DNA of 64,000 nucleotides, from NCBI RefSeq assembly GCF_025149785.1, contig NZ_CP102277.1:2480001-2544000 (forward strand), given 5' to 3'. Origin of the DNA: Coprococcus comes ATCC 27758. GTDB lineage: Bacteria; Bacillota; Clostridia; Lachnospirales; Lachnospiraceae. Shown piece by piece: positions 43,812 to 52,063 of this stretch. How positions within the stretch are numbered: position 1 is the stretch's first letter; every line of letters starts with the position of its first letter. The position numbers and the translations under genes are program-made. The notes under the pieces were generated by a model, which saw only the letters and a program-made list of their open reading frames with translations, made no database searches and was not told the origin of the DNA.

Positions 43812-44210
43812 TCATTTTGCGATCGTATCCGGAGCTGCATCTTCCGAATCCGAAGTTCCCGAGTTCTGATCGCTTTCATTTTCCAGAACCTCTACCACAA
43901 GCTTATGCGGAAGACAGACGATCGTCTGTGTATGCCCGCTGATCTTTCCCTGCTCCTCGCAGTAGCCGTCCGGACAGTTTGCCTCTTCCATGTATGCCTT
44001 TCCATCTTCAATCCGGATCCGGTTATAGAAATCGCCATCCTTTACTTCAATGGTCTGATCCTTCGACAAGGAATACGTTCCATAGATTTTCCCATCCAGC
44101 GTAACCCGGATCTGATTTCCTTCTTCCCCTCTCGTCAGCTGCATCACAAGCAGCATCGCAAGCGCAATCACAATAATTCCTGCTCCAAGTATCAGATCTT
44201 TCTTCTTCAT
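43812..44210 (-). CDS. NusG domain II-containing membrane-anchored protein
   Basis: 132 residues with an N-terminal membrane anchor (about 6-24). The domain reads QIRVTLDGKIYGTYSLSKDQTIEV..., NCPDGYC...TIVCLPHKLVVEV, typical of the extracytoplasmic NusG-II family, with two conserved Cys-containing turns. A Ser/Asp-rich tail follows. In Listeria-type flavin electron-transfer loci a protein of this kind lies beside the Gx protein. Function unknown; probably an assembly partner of the Gx membrane protein. Confidence 0.85.
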   Translation of the reverse strand: MKKKDLILGAGIIVIALAMLLVMQLTRGEEGNQIRVTLDGKIYGTYSLSKDQTIEVKDGDFYNRIRIEDGKAYMEEANCPDGYCEEQGKISGHTQTIVCLPHKLVVEVLENESDQNSGTSDSEDAAPDTIAK

Positions 44211-44213
44211 CTT

Positions 44214-45086
44214 CTATACACCCAGCCAGAGCAGAAGAATCAGTAAGATTACTGCCCGCAAAATCGTAAACCAGAATTCATTTCCACGAAGTCCTTTTAC
44301 TCCAGTATGAATATTTCCTTTTGGACAGGTATCGATGCATTTCTGGCACTGGAAACAGTCACCTTCTACCTTTGGAGATCCGTCTTCCGGAAGTCCGATG
44401 TTAGAAGGACATTTCTTTGTACATGCCTTGCATCCTTTGATGCAGTTTTCCCGGTCTCTGTGAAGCGCGAAAAACGGAAGGACCGGAAGCAAGGAAAACA
44501 CAGCTCCCATCGGGCAGAAATTTCTGCAGAAAAACCGTTCTTCAAAACACATTCCCACAAGGATCAGAGCCAGAAGAACGAGTCCCACCAGATATCCGCC
44601 AAGCTTAAAGTTGCCCGCATGGAGCATGGAAAATACATCCCACGGGCTGGTTCCTTTTGCCTTGCCGTAGACGCCTGCAAAGCACAGGATTGAAATCAGT
44701 GCCAGTACAATATATTTCAGATAGCAGAGCTTTTCTGTCCATGCTTCTGCAATCTGAAGCGGTTTCTTTTTCATTTTTTTACAGATCCACACATAGAGTG
44801 CATGCACGCCGTCTCCCAGCGTACCGAATGCACAGGCAAATCCGCAGAAGAATCTTCCGAACAGAATCGTGTAAATGCAGATCACAACCAGTACTGTCAC
44901 GAACGAGGTCATGGCAACCTTTTCGCCTGCACCGATCTGTGTAAAGATGTATTTCACTCCGGCAAATGCCGCTGTATACACAGACGGGATAAACAGGAAA
45001 TACAGGACCTGAATCAGGGCTCTCAGCCATACATGTAATTTTTTTATTTCTTTCGCCGTCAAATTATGAATATCCATCTTTTTCAC
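44214..45086 (-). CDS. NapH/NosR-like 4Fe-4S membrane protein
   Basis: 290 residues, about five membrane helices. Two transmembrane Cys motifs, FFCGFACAFG (about 89-98) and FFCRNFCPMG (about 191-200), and two ferredoxin motifs, CIKGCKACTKKCP (about 219-231) and CFQCQKCIDTCP (about 248-259), are complete. Such proteins carry electrons across or onto the membrane face (NapH, NosR, CcoG group). It is the likely electron entry point feeding the extracytoplasmic flavin domains encoded directly upstream. Confidence 0.9.
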   Translation of the reverse strand: MKKMDIHNLTAKEIKKLHVWLRALIQVLYFLFIPSVYTAAFAGVKYIFTQIGAGEKVAMTSFVTVLVVICIYTILFGRFFCGFACAFGTLGDGVHALYVWICKKMKKKPLQIAEAWTEKLCYLKYIVLALISILCFAGVYGKAKGTSPWDVFSMLHAGNFKLGGYLVGLVLLALILVGMCFEERFFCRNFCPMGAVFSLLPVLPFFALHRDRENCIKGCKACTKKCPSNIGLPEDGSPKVEGDCFQCQKCIDTCPKGNIHTGVKGLRGNEFWFTILRAVILLILLLWLGV

Positions 45087-45087
45087 G

Positions 45088-45522
45088 TTACTTTACCGCC
45101 TTTTCCAGTGCCTGCTCCGATGCATTTTTGATTCCGGTCGAGCTGAATGTCGCACCGCTGACCGTATCTACATCCGCGCTCTGTGCATCGATGATTTTGG
45201 GAATAATATCCTTTGCCATGGAAAGATATGCTCCGTCTTCCTTTTCTGCAGATACTACATTGATTTCTGCAATCTTATTTTTCTCAATCTTTACTTCTAC
45301 CTGGATCGTTCCGCCAAATCCATCAGCTTCCCCGGTATAGGTTCCGTCCTTGTAATTTGTGGAATCTCCATTTTCGCTGTCTGATTGTCCGTTTCCGGCA
45401 ATCTGTGCGGAAAGCCGGGCAATCTCATCTTCTTTCGCACGCGCATCCAGCACTGAATTGTATCCCAGCAGAACTCCCACGATTGCGAGCATACTTACCA
45501 GTCTTACCCAGAATTCTCTCAT
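45088..45522 (-). CDS. Single FMN-binding-domain protein
   Basis: 144 residues: membrane anchor (about 7-22), charged linker, then one FMN-binding domain (YKDGTYTGEADGFGGTIQVEV, ending VDTVSGATFSSTGI). The target motif is DTVSGAT with Thr125 as the residue expected to receive FMN from ApbE. Similar to the C-terminal subunit-like RnfG/NqrC fold but lone-domain. Located 2 bases after the multi-domain protein gene; likely links the polyferredoxin membrane protein to it. Confidence 0.9.
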   Translation of the reverse strand: MREFWVRLVSMLAIVGVLLGYNSVLDARAKEDEIARLSAQIAGNGQSDSENGDSTNYKDGTYTGEADGFGGTIQVEVKIEKNKIAEINVVSAEKEDGAYLSMAKDIIPKIIDAQSADVDTVSGATFSSTGIKNASEQALEKAVK

Positions 45523-45524
45523 TG

Positions 45525-47300
45525 TTATTCAGCCTCCGTATCTGTCGGTCTTTCTGCTGCTTCCAGTACTTTTTTGCATCCTTCCAGGATTGCATTGGAA
45601 GAGCAGGTTGCGTGGGAAACAGTATCGATGTCCTCCGACATTCCTTTTTCTATGATCTGAGATACCACGCCTTTTATGCTTGACGTACCATTTGCTGCTT
45701 TCAAGATATATCTGTCATTGTCGCTTGCACCATCACCTGTAATATCTGTAATCGCTACAATCTTATCACCACGGATCGTCACTGACATCGTCAGATTATA
45801 TCCTTCAAAATCTTCGTCTTCATCTGGTTCACAAGGTACGGTCACTTCATAAGTTCCACTGACATACTTCGTATTTTCCTCGTTTTTTCCATCCTTCGAT
45901 TCAAGCTGTGCGATTGCCTTTTTCAGCTTTTCCACCGCTTTATCAACCGCAGTCTGTTTCGTTTCCTCAAGTGCATCTTTTGCGTCCGCAAGTCTGGTCT
46001 GCAGAACTGCCCAGCTTGTTTCTGTGTATTTATCTTCTTCCAACTTTTCTGCTCTCTCGATCAGCTCTTTCAGATCAGTCAGATCCGGCTTCTCATCAAT
46101 GGATTCTCCATTTGTCACTTTCTCTGCCTGTTTCAGTGCATTCTTGATTGCATTTAACAGTCCTTTGGAACTGTAGGTTGCTCCTGACACTGTATCTACA
46201 TCGTCTGTCTTCTGTATCTGGATCACCTTTTTCACAACATCCATTGCACGGTTGAAGAACGCTTCGTCATCCGAGCTTTCTGTGATCAGGATCGCTTTGA
46301 TCGTCTTTTCCTGGATCACGACTGCAACGGATACATCTCCGCTGTAGCCCTCTGCCGTTCCGTAATAGATTCCTTCCTTGTACGGAACGGTTCCGGTTAC
46401 GGTAGAATTATTGTCGTCTGATGAACTATTATTATTACTGTTGCTGTTGTTATTGTTATTCTGCGAAGTATCTGATGTACCATTTACCGCAGCCTGACTT
46501 AGTGCATCCCGGACTGCCTGGATAATTCCGACAGAGCTGTAGGTTGCCCCTGACACCGTATCCACATTGGTACTCTGTGTCGTAATAATAGAATCGATCA
46601 GAGAAGCTGCTTTGGAAATATAATCGCTTCCGTCACTGTTCTCCACAATCTGGATGGATGCTATCTTCCCTCCGCTGATTTCTACCATAACCTTCAGCGG
46701 ACCGCCAAATCCGGTTCCCGAACCGTAATAAGTTCCGTCCTTATACGCTGCCGCATCTTCTACCTGTGCCACACTAGTTGAGCTTCCTGCCGCCGCCCCT
46801 GTCTGACCGGACTGCGCCTGTCCTGTCTCGCTGGTATCCTTTTCCCCGGTCAGCGCATTTTTTACGGCGCTGATGATTCCTCTGGAACTGAACGTTGCTC
46901 CCGATACAGTATCCACATCCAGCGTCTGACCTTCGATGATCTTGTCGATCACCGCTTTCGCACGCGTAAAAAACGCCGCATCATCGGAAGAGCTCAGAAT
47001 ATCAATCGAAACGATCTGCTTGTCCTTGATCAGTACCGATACGGTGATGTCTCCTGCATACCCGGTTCCGGTTCCCTTATACACACCATCCTCCAGATCA
47101 AATGATCCTTTGGCTGCTGTCTTTTTTTCTTCTTTCTTCTCTTTTGTCTCTTCTTTTTTTACCGGTGTTTCTTCCTGTGTCGCCGCATAGACCGGAGCCT
47201 CATATCCACTTAAAGAGCCTGCCACGCACGCCGTAACCAGTGCAACTGAAAGAACGGGTGCAAACGGTTTTAATTTTTTACCGGTTTCTTTGATGTCCAT
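45525..47300 (-). CDS. Secreted multi-flavin protein with four FMN-binding domains and one FIVAR
   Basis: 591 residues. Signal/anchor at about 12-40, then FMN-binding domains ending at the flavinylation motifs DTVSGAT (Thr136), DTVSGAT (Thr253), DTVSGAT (Thr375) and DTVSHAT (Thr565). Linkers are Ser/Asn/Thr-rich; a FIVAR segment occupies about 402-468. The first three motifs are canonical; the fourth has His for Gly. ApbE-type transferases attach FMN to the final Thr, so up to four flavins could line up as an electron wire outside the membrane. It starts 28 bases after apbE. Confidence 0.92.
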   Translation of the reverse strand: MDIKETGKKLKPFAPVLSVALVTACVAGSLSGYEAPVYAATQEETPVKKEETKEKKEEKKTAAKGSFDLEDGVYKGTGTGYAGDITVSVLIKDKQIVSIDILSSSDDAAFFTRAKAVIDKIIEGQTLDVDTVSGATFSSRGIISAVKNALTGEKDTSETGQAQSGQTGAAAGSSTSVAQVEDAAAYKDGTYYGSGTGFGGPLKVMVEISGGKIASIQIVENSDGSDYISKAASLIDSIITTQSTNVDTVSGATYSSVGIIQAVRDALSQAAVNGTSDTSQNNNNNSNSNNNSSSDDNNSTVTGTVPYKEGIYYGTAEGYSGDVSVAVVIQEKTIKAILITESSDDEAFFNRAMDVVKKVIQIQKTDDVDTVSGATYSSKGLLNAIKNALKQAEKVTNGESIDEKPDLTDLKELIERAEKLEEDKYTETSWAVLQTRLADAKDALEETKQTAVDKAVEKLKKAIAQLESKDGKNEENTKYVSGTYEVTVPCEPDEDEDFEGYNLTMSVTIRGDKIVAITDITGDGASDNDRYILKAANGTSSIKGVVSQIIEKGMSEDIDTVSHATCSSNAILEGCKKVLEAAERPTDTEAE

Positions 47301-47328
47301 CTCTCATTATCCTCTCATTTCACGCAAA

Positions 47329-48420
47329 TTATTTCGTAATAACCTTCATGTTAAGATCCGTTGTAAAGCTGTCTTTCAGACCTTCTGTCACATAAATCGT
47401 CCCATCATCTGTCGCAAAGATCGCCTCAAACTCATTACTGTGCGCCTTCCAGAACTCTGCCGCTTTTTCTTCTCCCATGATAAAAAGGGAGGTGGAAAGC
47501 CCATCTGCAAGGGTTCCGTCCGAGCTTACGATCGTGACAGATACCAGTCCGTTCTCTGCCGGATATCCGGTCTTTGGATCAATAATGTGATGATAGGTCA
47601 CACCATCCTGTTCAAAATAGCGTTCATATCCACCAGATGTGATCACCGCTTTATCCCGAATGGATAAAACTCCCAGATAATCCTCTGTGTCGTCCGGACT
47701 CTGTACCGCAACCCGCCAGTTACTTCCGTCTGTCTTGGTTCCGAGTGCCTGTACATTTCCACCCAGATTTACCAGACCACTTGTAATCCCGTTTTCTTTG
47801 AAAATATCCATAATCCGCGAAGAAGTATAGCCTTTTGCAATTCCTCCAAGGTCGATTTTCATCTGGTCATCTTCAAAAGAGATTTCTCTCGTATCCTTAT
47901 CGTATGAGATCTTCGCTGCATCCACATGCTTCAGAAGCCCTGTCAGTTCGTCAGCTGATGGGACACGAAAATTCTGTATCGGAAATCCCCACGCCTCCAT
48001 AACCGGATAAATTGCGATATCAAATGCCCCATCCGTTTCCTTATTCAGTTCCAGTGCGCGCTTCACAAGATATCCGCCATCTTCTGAAAGTGTTGCACTT
48101 TTCTGTTCATTCAGTTTTACAATCTCACTGCCTGCATTTCCCGTTGATAAAAGTGTATCTAATCTTTCAATCTCTGCTTCAGCGGCATCCACCGCATCCT
48201 GTGCTTTTTCTCCATATGCTGTCACTGTCATATAGGTATCCATTGCAAAAATGTCTTTTGATGCCTCATTATCCTGAGAGGTTTGTTCTGTACTTTCCTT
48301 CGAACTGGCTGTTCCTTCACTATTTTTACTCTTTGTTGTATTCTGACCACCTTGACCGCATCCACCCGCGAATACAGATACGCACAGACAGACCACAATG
48401 ATTTTATTTTTGAATTTCAT
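47329..48420 (-). CDS. apbE: FAD:protein FMN transferase (ApbE family lipoprotein)
   Basis: 363 residues with a lipoprotein signal (FVAGGC-type lipobox in VSVFAGGC). ApbE landmarks are visible: AMDTYMTVTAYG, then KIDLGGIAKGYTSSRIMDI, GLVNLGGNVQALG, and YHHIIDPKTGYPAENGL. The family cleaves FAD and attaches FMN to Thr of DxxSGAT motifs in exported proteins. Partners with such motifs are in the next two genes and in the giant protein. First gene of the operon with promoter 48459-48486. Confidence 0.95.
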   Translation of the reverse strand: MKFKNKIIVVCLCVSVFAGGCGQGGQNTTKSKNSEGTASSKESTEQTSQDNEASKDIFAMDTYMTVTAYGEKAQDAVDAAEAEIERLDTLLSTGNAGSEIVKLNEQKSATLSEDGGYLVKRALELNKETDGAFDIAIYPVMEAWGFPIQNFRVPSADELTGLLKHVDAAKISYDKDTREISFEDDQMKIDLGGIAKGYTSSRIMDIFKENGITSGLVNLGGNVQALGTKTDGSNWRVAVQSPDDTEDYLGVLSIRDKAVITSGGYERYFEQDGVTYHHIIDPKTGYPAENGLVSVTIVSSDGTLADGLSTSLFIMGEEKAAEFWKAHSNEFEAIFATDDGTIYVTEGLKDSFTTDLNMKVITK

Positions 48421-48444
48421 TCTGTTTCCTCTTGTTTGTATTCT

Positions 48445-48478
48445 CTAACTTAGAATAGTTTATATTACCACAAGTTAG
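48445..48478. promoter_or_regulatory. CTAACTT / AAGTTAG operator around the apbE promoter
   Basis: CTAACTT (48445-48451) and AAGTTAG (48472-48478), perfect 7-bp inverted repeat, one half between the -35 and -10 and the other just after the start; TTAGTTAA-like words lie just upstream. It shares half-sites with 43245-43268. Confidence 0.5.
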
Positions 48479-48486
48479 TATGTCAA
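48459..48486 (-). promoter_or_regulatory. Promoter of the apbE/flavin operon
   Basis: Read on minus, TTGACA (48486-48481), 16 bases, TATAAA (48464-48459); start near 48452. Confidence 0.7.
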
Positions 48487-48545
48487 CATTGAAGTTGTTA
48501 GTTAAGAAACTTTCTCATTTTACAATTCATACTTGTATTCAAAAA

Positions 48546-48585
48546 GAGCTTATGGAAAATGTGCCATTACATTTTCCATAAGCTC
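48546..48585 (-). terminator. Terminator after the GNAT gene
   Basis: Perfect 17-bp stem GAGCTTATGGAAAATGT / ACATTTTCCATAAGCTC, 6-base loop, followed on minus by TTTTT. Confidence 0.9.
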
Positions 48586-48597
48586 TTTCGTTTCTTT

Positions 48598-49131
48598 CTA
48601 AGATTCTAATGTTTTACTCATAACATATCTTCGTTTCCCGCCATACTTCTTTGTCTCGAAAACTGCCTTCATTCCAAGCTTTTCCATATTGCGAAAACTG
48701 TATATATTATCCGGATGAACTGTTGCCATCAGATACCTCATCTGCTTATTTTTTACGATTGCTTCTGACTGACAGAAAAGCTCATATTGCAGTCCGTATC
48801 CCTGATACTCCGGTACTACAACAGCAATCTCCAGATGCGCAACCCGCTTCATTTCTTCCCTGGAAATCTTCAGATATTCTCCCAGGTTGTCCTCTGCCAG
48901 TCCGGGAATACGGACAATCATGATTGCTGCAGTCTGTCCATTTTTCTTTGCCAAAAGGGTAAATCCTTCCTCACGGATATGCTTTGCAAGAAATTCTTCA
49001 TCCTCTGCCTCAAACCATTCTTTCACGGGAACACTTTCTCCGGCAAGCTTTACTATACGACAAATTTCAGGAAGATCCTCCTCATTCGCCCTGCGGAACT
49101 GAAACGCATTTCTCTTCGTCATACTCTCCAT
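48598..49131 (-). CDS. GNAT family N-acetyltransferase
   Basis: 177 residues. FRRANEEDLPEICRIV at the start, the HLEIAVVVPEYQGYGLQYELF acetyl-CoA pyrophosphate-binding strand-loop (Q-x-x-G-Y-G-like) and ATVHPDNIYSFRNMEKLGM are typical. Substrate unknown. It is 0 bases from the dehydratase-like gene, the last of a three-gene operon. Confidence 0.88.
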   Translation of the reverse strand: MESMTKRNAFQFRRANEEDLPEICRIVKLAGESVPVKEWFEAEDEEFLAKHIREEGFTLLAKKNGQTAAIMIVRIPGLAEDNLGEYLKISREEMKRVAHLEIAVVVPEYQGYGLQYELFCQSEAIVKNKQMRYLMATVHPDNIYSFRNMEKLGMKAVFETKKYGGKRRYVMSKTLES

Positions 49132-50289
49132 TTACAGCATCTCAACAAACGCAGCAAGTCTGGTGTTCAGCTGTCCGATGTCTGCCTGAGAGTAATCGGT
49201 TTCCACACTGATATACGGAATTCCCTTTTCACCTGTCACAAACTTGCGGATGGTATTGGTCTCCACATTGTAGGTATGACAGGCCTGAAGGATCATATCT
49301 ACCACACCGTCTACCTGATATTCGTCGATCAGTCTTCCAAGAAGCTCCAGACGATTCGGGTTCGGCGTCATAACAGAACATCCAATACTGAGGTATCTTC
49401 TTGCGATTGCATCGTAGATATCTTCCGCGTCCTCGTCTACCAGCTTGTCAATGGATTTTGCACCGCTGCAATTTTCAAAAGTTACAACAATACCACCGTT
49501 GTCTTCTACGGCACGGATTACTTTTTCAGTTGCTCCTCCGATTGGGCATCCTGTGATCAGGATACGTGGTTTCTTCTCTTCTCTCTTGCCCTCTGCATAT
49601 TCTTTTTCAATCTTCGCAGTAAGAGCATCCACTTCACCCGGGATCAGGGAACGGTCAAATTTGAAGGTGCTTCCGTACAGAACTTTGAACAGATCCTGTC
49701 CTTTGATCGGAGCCGGATCATATTTCATTACTTCATAAAGTTTCTTTAAGGATCGACGTGCCTGATTCTCTGTCTTTACAGCTTCACGGATCTGCTCTTC
49801 CGTGATCGTCACGCCAAATTTCTGTTCCAGATATTCCTTGAAACGGATGATCTCGCCTTTCCAGAGTTGAAGTCCCGGTTCTCTCTGGCTATTCGGAAGT
49901 TCCATAATAAATACATCTTTGAATTCTGACATATATTCATACATCTTCTTCTTACCATCACAGGTTGTTTCCCCAACTACTACATCTGAGAAATAGAAGA
50001 ACGGACATTTGTCTGTCTTTGCAAATCCATAGCTTGATTTGATCAGCGGACAGAGGTTCTTCGGAAGATCTTTCTCTGCTTCCGGAATTGTCTCATCAGA
50101 AGTTGAGCAAAGGCTTACGCATCCTGCCCCCATCGCCATTGCAATCTCTTTCGGGAAGTATGTACAGTACGATCCAACAACCGGAACCCCTTTCTCTTTT
50201 AACTCCTTGACAGCCAGAAACGATTTCTGTCTCTGCTCTGCGAATTCCTCAAATACCTCTGGTAAATCTTTAATCAGTTCCATTTTCAT
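49132..50289 (-). CDS. 2-Hydroxyacyl-CoA dehydratase-like iron-sulfur protein (double-cubane type)
   Basis: 385 residues of the HgdB/FldB/BcrB fold family. Cys motifs for cluster binding are [23 protein letters not shown], then [10 protein letters not shown] and [21 protein letters not shown], the last a signature of the family. A true dehydratase or benzoyl-CoA reductase has two such subunits; here there is only one plus its activase, which fits the double-cubane cluster proteins with ATP-dependent low-potential reduction. The substrate is unknown. Overlaps the activase gene by one base. Confidence 0.85.
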   Translation of the reverse strand: MKMELIKDLPEVFEEFAEQRQKSFLAVKELKEKGVPVVGSYCTYFPKEIAMAMGAGCVSLCSTSDETIPEAEKDLPKNLCPLIKSSYGFAKTDKCPFFYFSDVVVGETTCDGKKKMYEYMSEFKDVFIMELPNSQREPGLQLWKGEIIRFKEYLEQKFGVTITEEQIREAVKTENQARRSLKKLYEVMKYDPAPIKGQDLFKVLYGSTFKFDRSLIPGEVDALTAKIEKEYAEGKREEKKPRILITGCPIGGATEKVIRAVEDNGGIVVTFENCSGAKSIDKLVDEDAEDIYDAIARRYLSIGCSVMTPNPNRLELLGRLIDEYQVDGVVDMILQACHTYNVETNTIRKFVTGEKGIPYISVETDYSQADIGQLNTRLAAFVEML

Positions 50290-51059
50290 TATCTCCTTTT
50301 ATCCTTTTTTTCTCTGGCAAGAAGTGCTGCCCCGTATGCCCCCGCAAAACGGCCAAACTCTTCTGATTCCACTTTCTGATCCAGCTTGTCTGACAGGATT
50401 CCTGTGAAATAAATGCTGTGACTGAGTCCTCCGGTCAGGATCACTCTGTCTCCAAGTTCCTTTTTCTGCGCAAGCTGCACTACTTTATTGGCAACAGAAT
50501 CTACAACTCCGGCCGCAATATCTTCACGCTTTTTTCCTTCTCCGATATAGTTAATCACCTCAGATTCGGCAAATACCGTACAAAGTGAGCTGATCGGAAT
50601 AACTTCTCCTGCTGCCGCCATATCAAATAATTCATTGATCGTAACACCCAGGCGGTTCGCCATGATCTCCAGAAACTTTCCTGTTCCCGCCGAACATTTA
50701 TCATTCATCTGGAAATCGGATACCATTCCATTCTGTACAATGATCACCTTCGTATCCTGTCCTCCCACATCAATGATCGAACAGTCCCCCCCTGCAAGTT
50801 CACGACCACCTCTGGCATGGCAGGTAATCTCTGTAATTACATGATCTGCAAAATCAACTGCGATTCTTCCATATCCTGTAGCAACTACCTTTGTATCATC
50901 TGAGGTAACATCTACCCCCATCTCAAGCAGCTTATTCTTGATCTTTTCGCAAGTCTCTTTGCTGCTCCATCCTGTCGGCAGTACGAAATGTTCTTTCTTA
51001 TCTCCTTCAACAACAACCTTGGATGCTGTTGATCCGATATCAATTCCTACATAATTCAT
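50289..51059 (-). CDS. Dehydratase activase (BadF/HgdC ATPase family)
   Basis: 256 residues from the ATG at 51059 (AAGGGAAG before it); a longer frame to 51158 would include the promoter. ASKHA ATPase motifs [17 protein letters not shown], then [13 protein letters not shown] and [10 protein letters not shown] are clear; the [10 protein letters not shown] motif carries a cluster-ligand Cys, and a second is in SLCTVF. It uses ATP to inject electrons into the partner iron-sulfur protein encoded next. Promoter 51130-51158. Confidence 0.9.
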   Translation of the reverse strand: MNYVGIDIGSTASKVVVEGDKKEHFVLPTGWSSKETCEKIKNKLLEMGVDVTSDDTKVVATGYGRIAVDFADHVITEITCHARGGRELAGGDCSIIDVGGQDTKVIIVQNGMVSDFQMNDKCSAGTGKFLEIMANRLGVTINELFDMAAAGEVIPISSLCTVFAESEVINYIGEGKKREDIAAGVVDSVANKVVQLAQKKELGDRVILTGGLSHSIYFTGILSDKLDQKVESEEFGRFAGAYGAALLAREKKDKRR

Positions 51060-51129
51060 ATTTCTTCCCTTTTCTCTCTTTAATGACATCCTGTTTCTAT
51101 GCTGTTTTTCCAAAATGCCTCTGGTTATT

Positions 51130-51158
51130 AGAATAACATTTTCATAATATTTCTTCAA
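51130..51158 (-). promoter_or_regulatory. Promoter of the activase/double-cubane operon
   Basis: Read on minus, TTGAAG (51158-51153), 17 bases, TATTCT (51135-51130). Confidence 0.6.
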
Positions 51159-51240
51159 TAAAACTGCCTGTTTTACTTATTGTTTATCCGGATAGACCGA
51201 CTTCTCTATAGAGTTTTTCTATTGTAAAATTTCTCCGATA

Positions 51241-51275
51241 TGTAGTACCTTCTATTCGGAATTTCCTGTAAAAAA
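51241..51275. repeat. Second copy of an intergenic repeat motif
   Basis: TGTAGTACCTT, then TTCGGAATTTCCTGTAAAA, close to CGTAGTGCCTT and TTCGGAATTTCCTATAAAA at 6000-6050. Confidence 0.4.
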
Positions 51276-51302
51276 ATGAGCCTGCCTAAAAAGCAGACTC
51301 AT
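51276..51302 (-). terminator. Terminator of truA
   Basis: ATGAGCCTGC / GCAGACTCAT stem; on minus seven T follow. Confidence 0.8.
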
Positions 51303-51305
51303 GCA

Positions 51306-52052
51306 CTATTCTTCATTCTGATAGCGGATTTCCATCAGGCAGAGTCCCTGCGGCGGTGCCGTGACCGCTTCCCTGGTTCTTTCTCCGCCTTCCAAAAGTT
51401 CCTTTACCTTTTCCGGTTCGTAAAATCCTCTTCCGACACGCACCAGTACCCCGGCTATGATGCGCACCATGTTATACAAAAATCCATTTCCCGTGATCCG
51501 GATCGTAATATGCTCTCCGCTTTGCAGAATCTGCAAATCCGTGATTGTCCGCACCGTTGTCTTTGCATTAGTACGGATACAGCAAAATGGTGCAAAATCG
51601 TGTTCTCCTTCCAGATAAGCCGCTCCACGTCTCATCTGCCCCACGTCCAGGTCAAAACTTACAAAGTAATTATAAAGCCTCTCTGTCGGAATCGGCACTT
51701 TCGTATTGATGATATGATATTCATAGGTTTTCAGAGTATCCTGATAACGTGGATGCCAGTTAAGATCCACCTCATCTGATTTTACAACTACAATATCTTT
51801 CGGAAGACGCTGATTCAGGGCATAAGAAAAACGTTCTGCCGGTATCCTGCTTTCCGTGTCAAACACAGCAATATTTCCTCTTGCATGAACCCCGGAATCC
51901 GTCCGGCTCGCCCCTATCACCTGAATCTCTTCTCCGGTGAGCTTACAGATTGCCTTATTCAGCACTTCCTCGATCGTAATTCCATTTGGCTGGATCTGCC
52001 AGCCACAATAATTTGTTCCATCATAAGCCACTGTTAATCTGATTCTTCTCAT
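51306..52052 (-). CDS. truA: tRNA pseudouridine synthase A
   Basis: 248 residues from the ATG at 52052 (GGAG before it). VAYDGTNYCGWQIQPNG, the catalytic Asp in ASRTDSGVHARGN, and FLYNMVRIIAGVLVRVG are diagnostic. The enzyme modifies U38-40 of tRNAs. It sits 11 bases after ecfT, and the ecfA1-ecfA2-ecfT-truA order is a common Firmicute operon. Confidence 0.97.
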   Translation of the reverse strand: MRRIRLTVAYDGTNYCGWQIQPNGITIEEVLNKAICKLTGEEIQVIGASRTDSGVHARGNIAVFDTESRIPAERFSYALNQRLPKDIVVVKSDEVDLNWHPRYQDTLKTYEYHIINTKVPIPTERLYNYFVSFDLDVGQMRRGAAYLEGEHDFAPFCCIRTNAKTTVRTITDLQILQSGEHITIRITGNGFLYNMVRIIAGVLVRVGRGFYEPEKVKELLEGGERTREAVTAPPQGLCLMEIRYQNEE

Positions 52053-52063
52053 CTTATGACTCC

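Noticed and set aside
48787-49749. Open frame on plus, 320 codons
   Set aside because: Antisense to the GNAT and dehydratase-like genes; composition rich in Cys, His and Phe, no ribosome site.
51060-51158. Upstream extension of the activase gene
   Set aside because: Covers a TTGAAG-N17-TATTCT promoter; the ATPase motif begins directly after the ATG at 51059.
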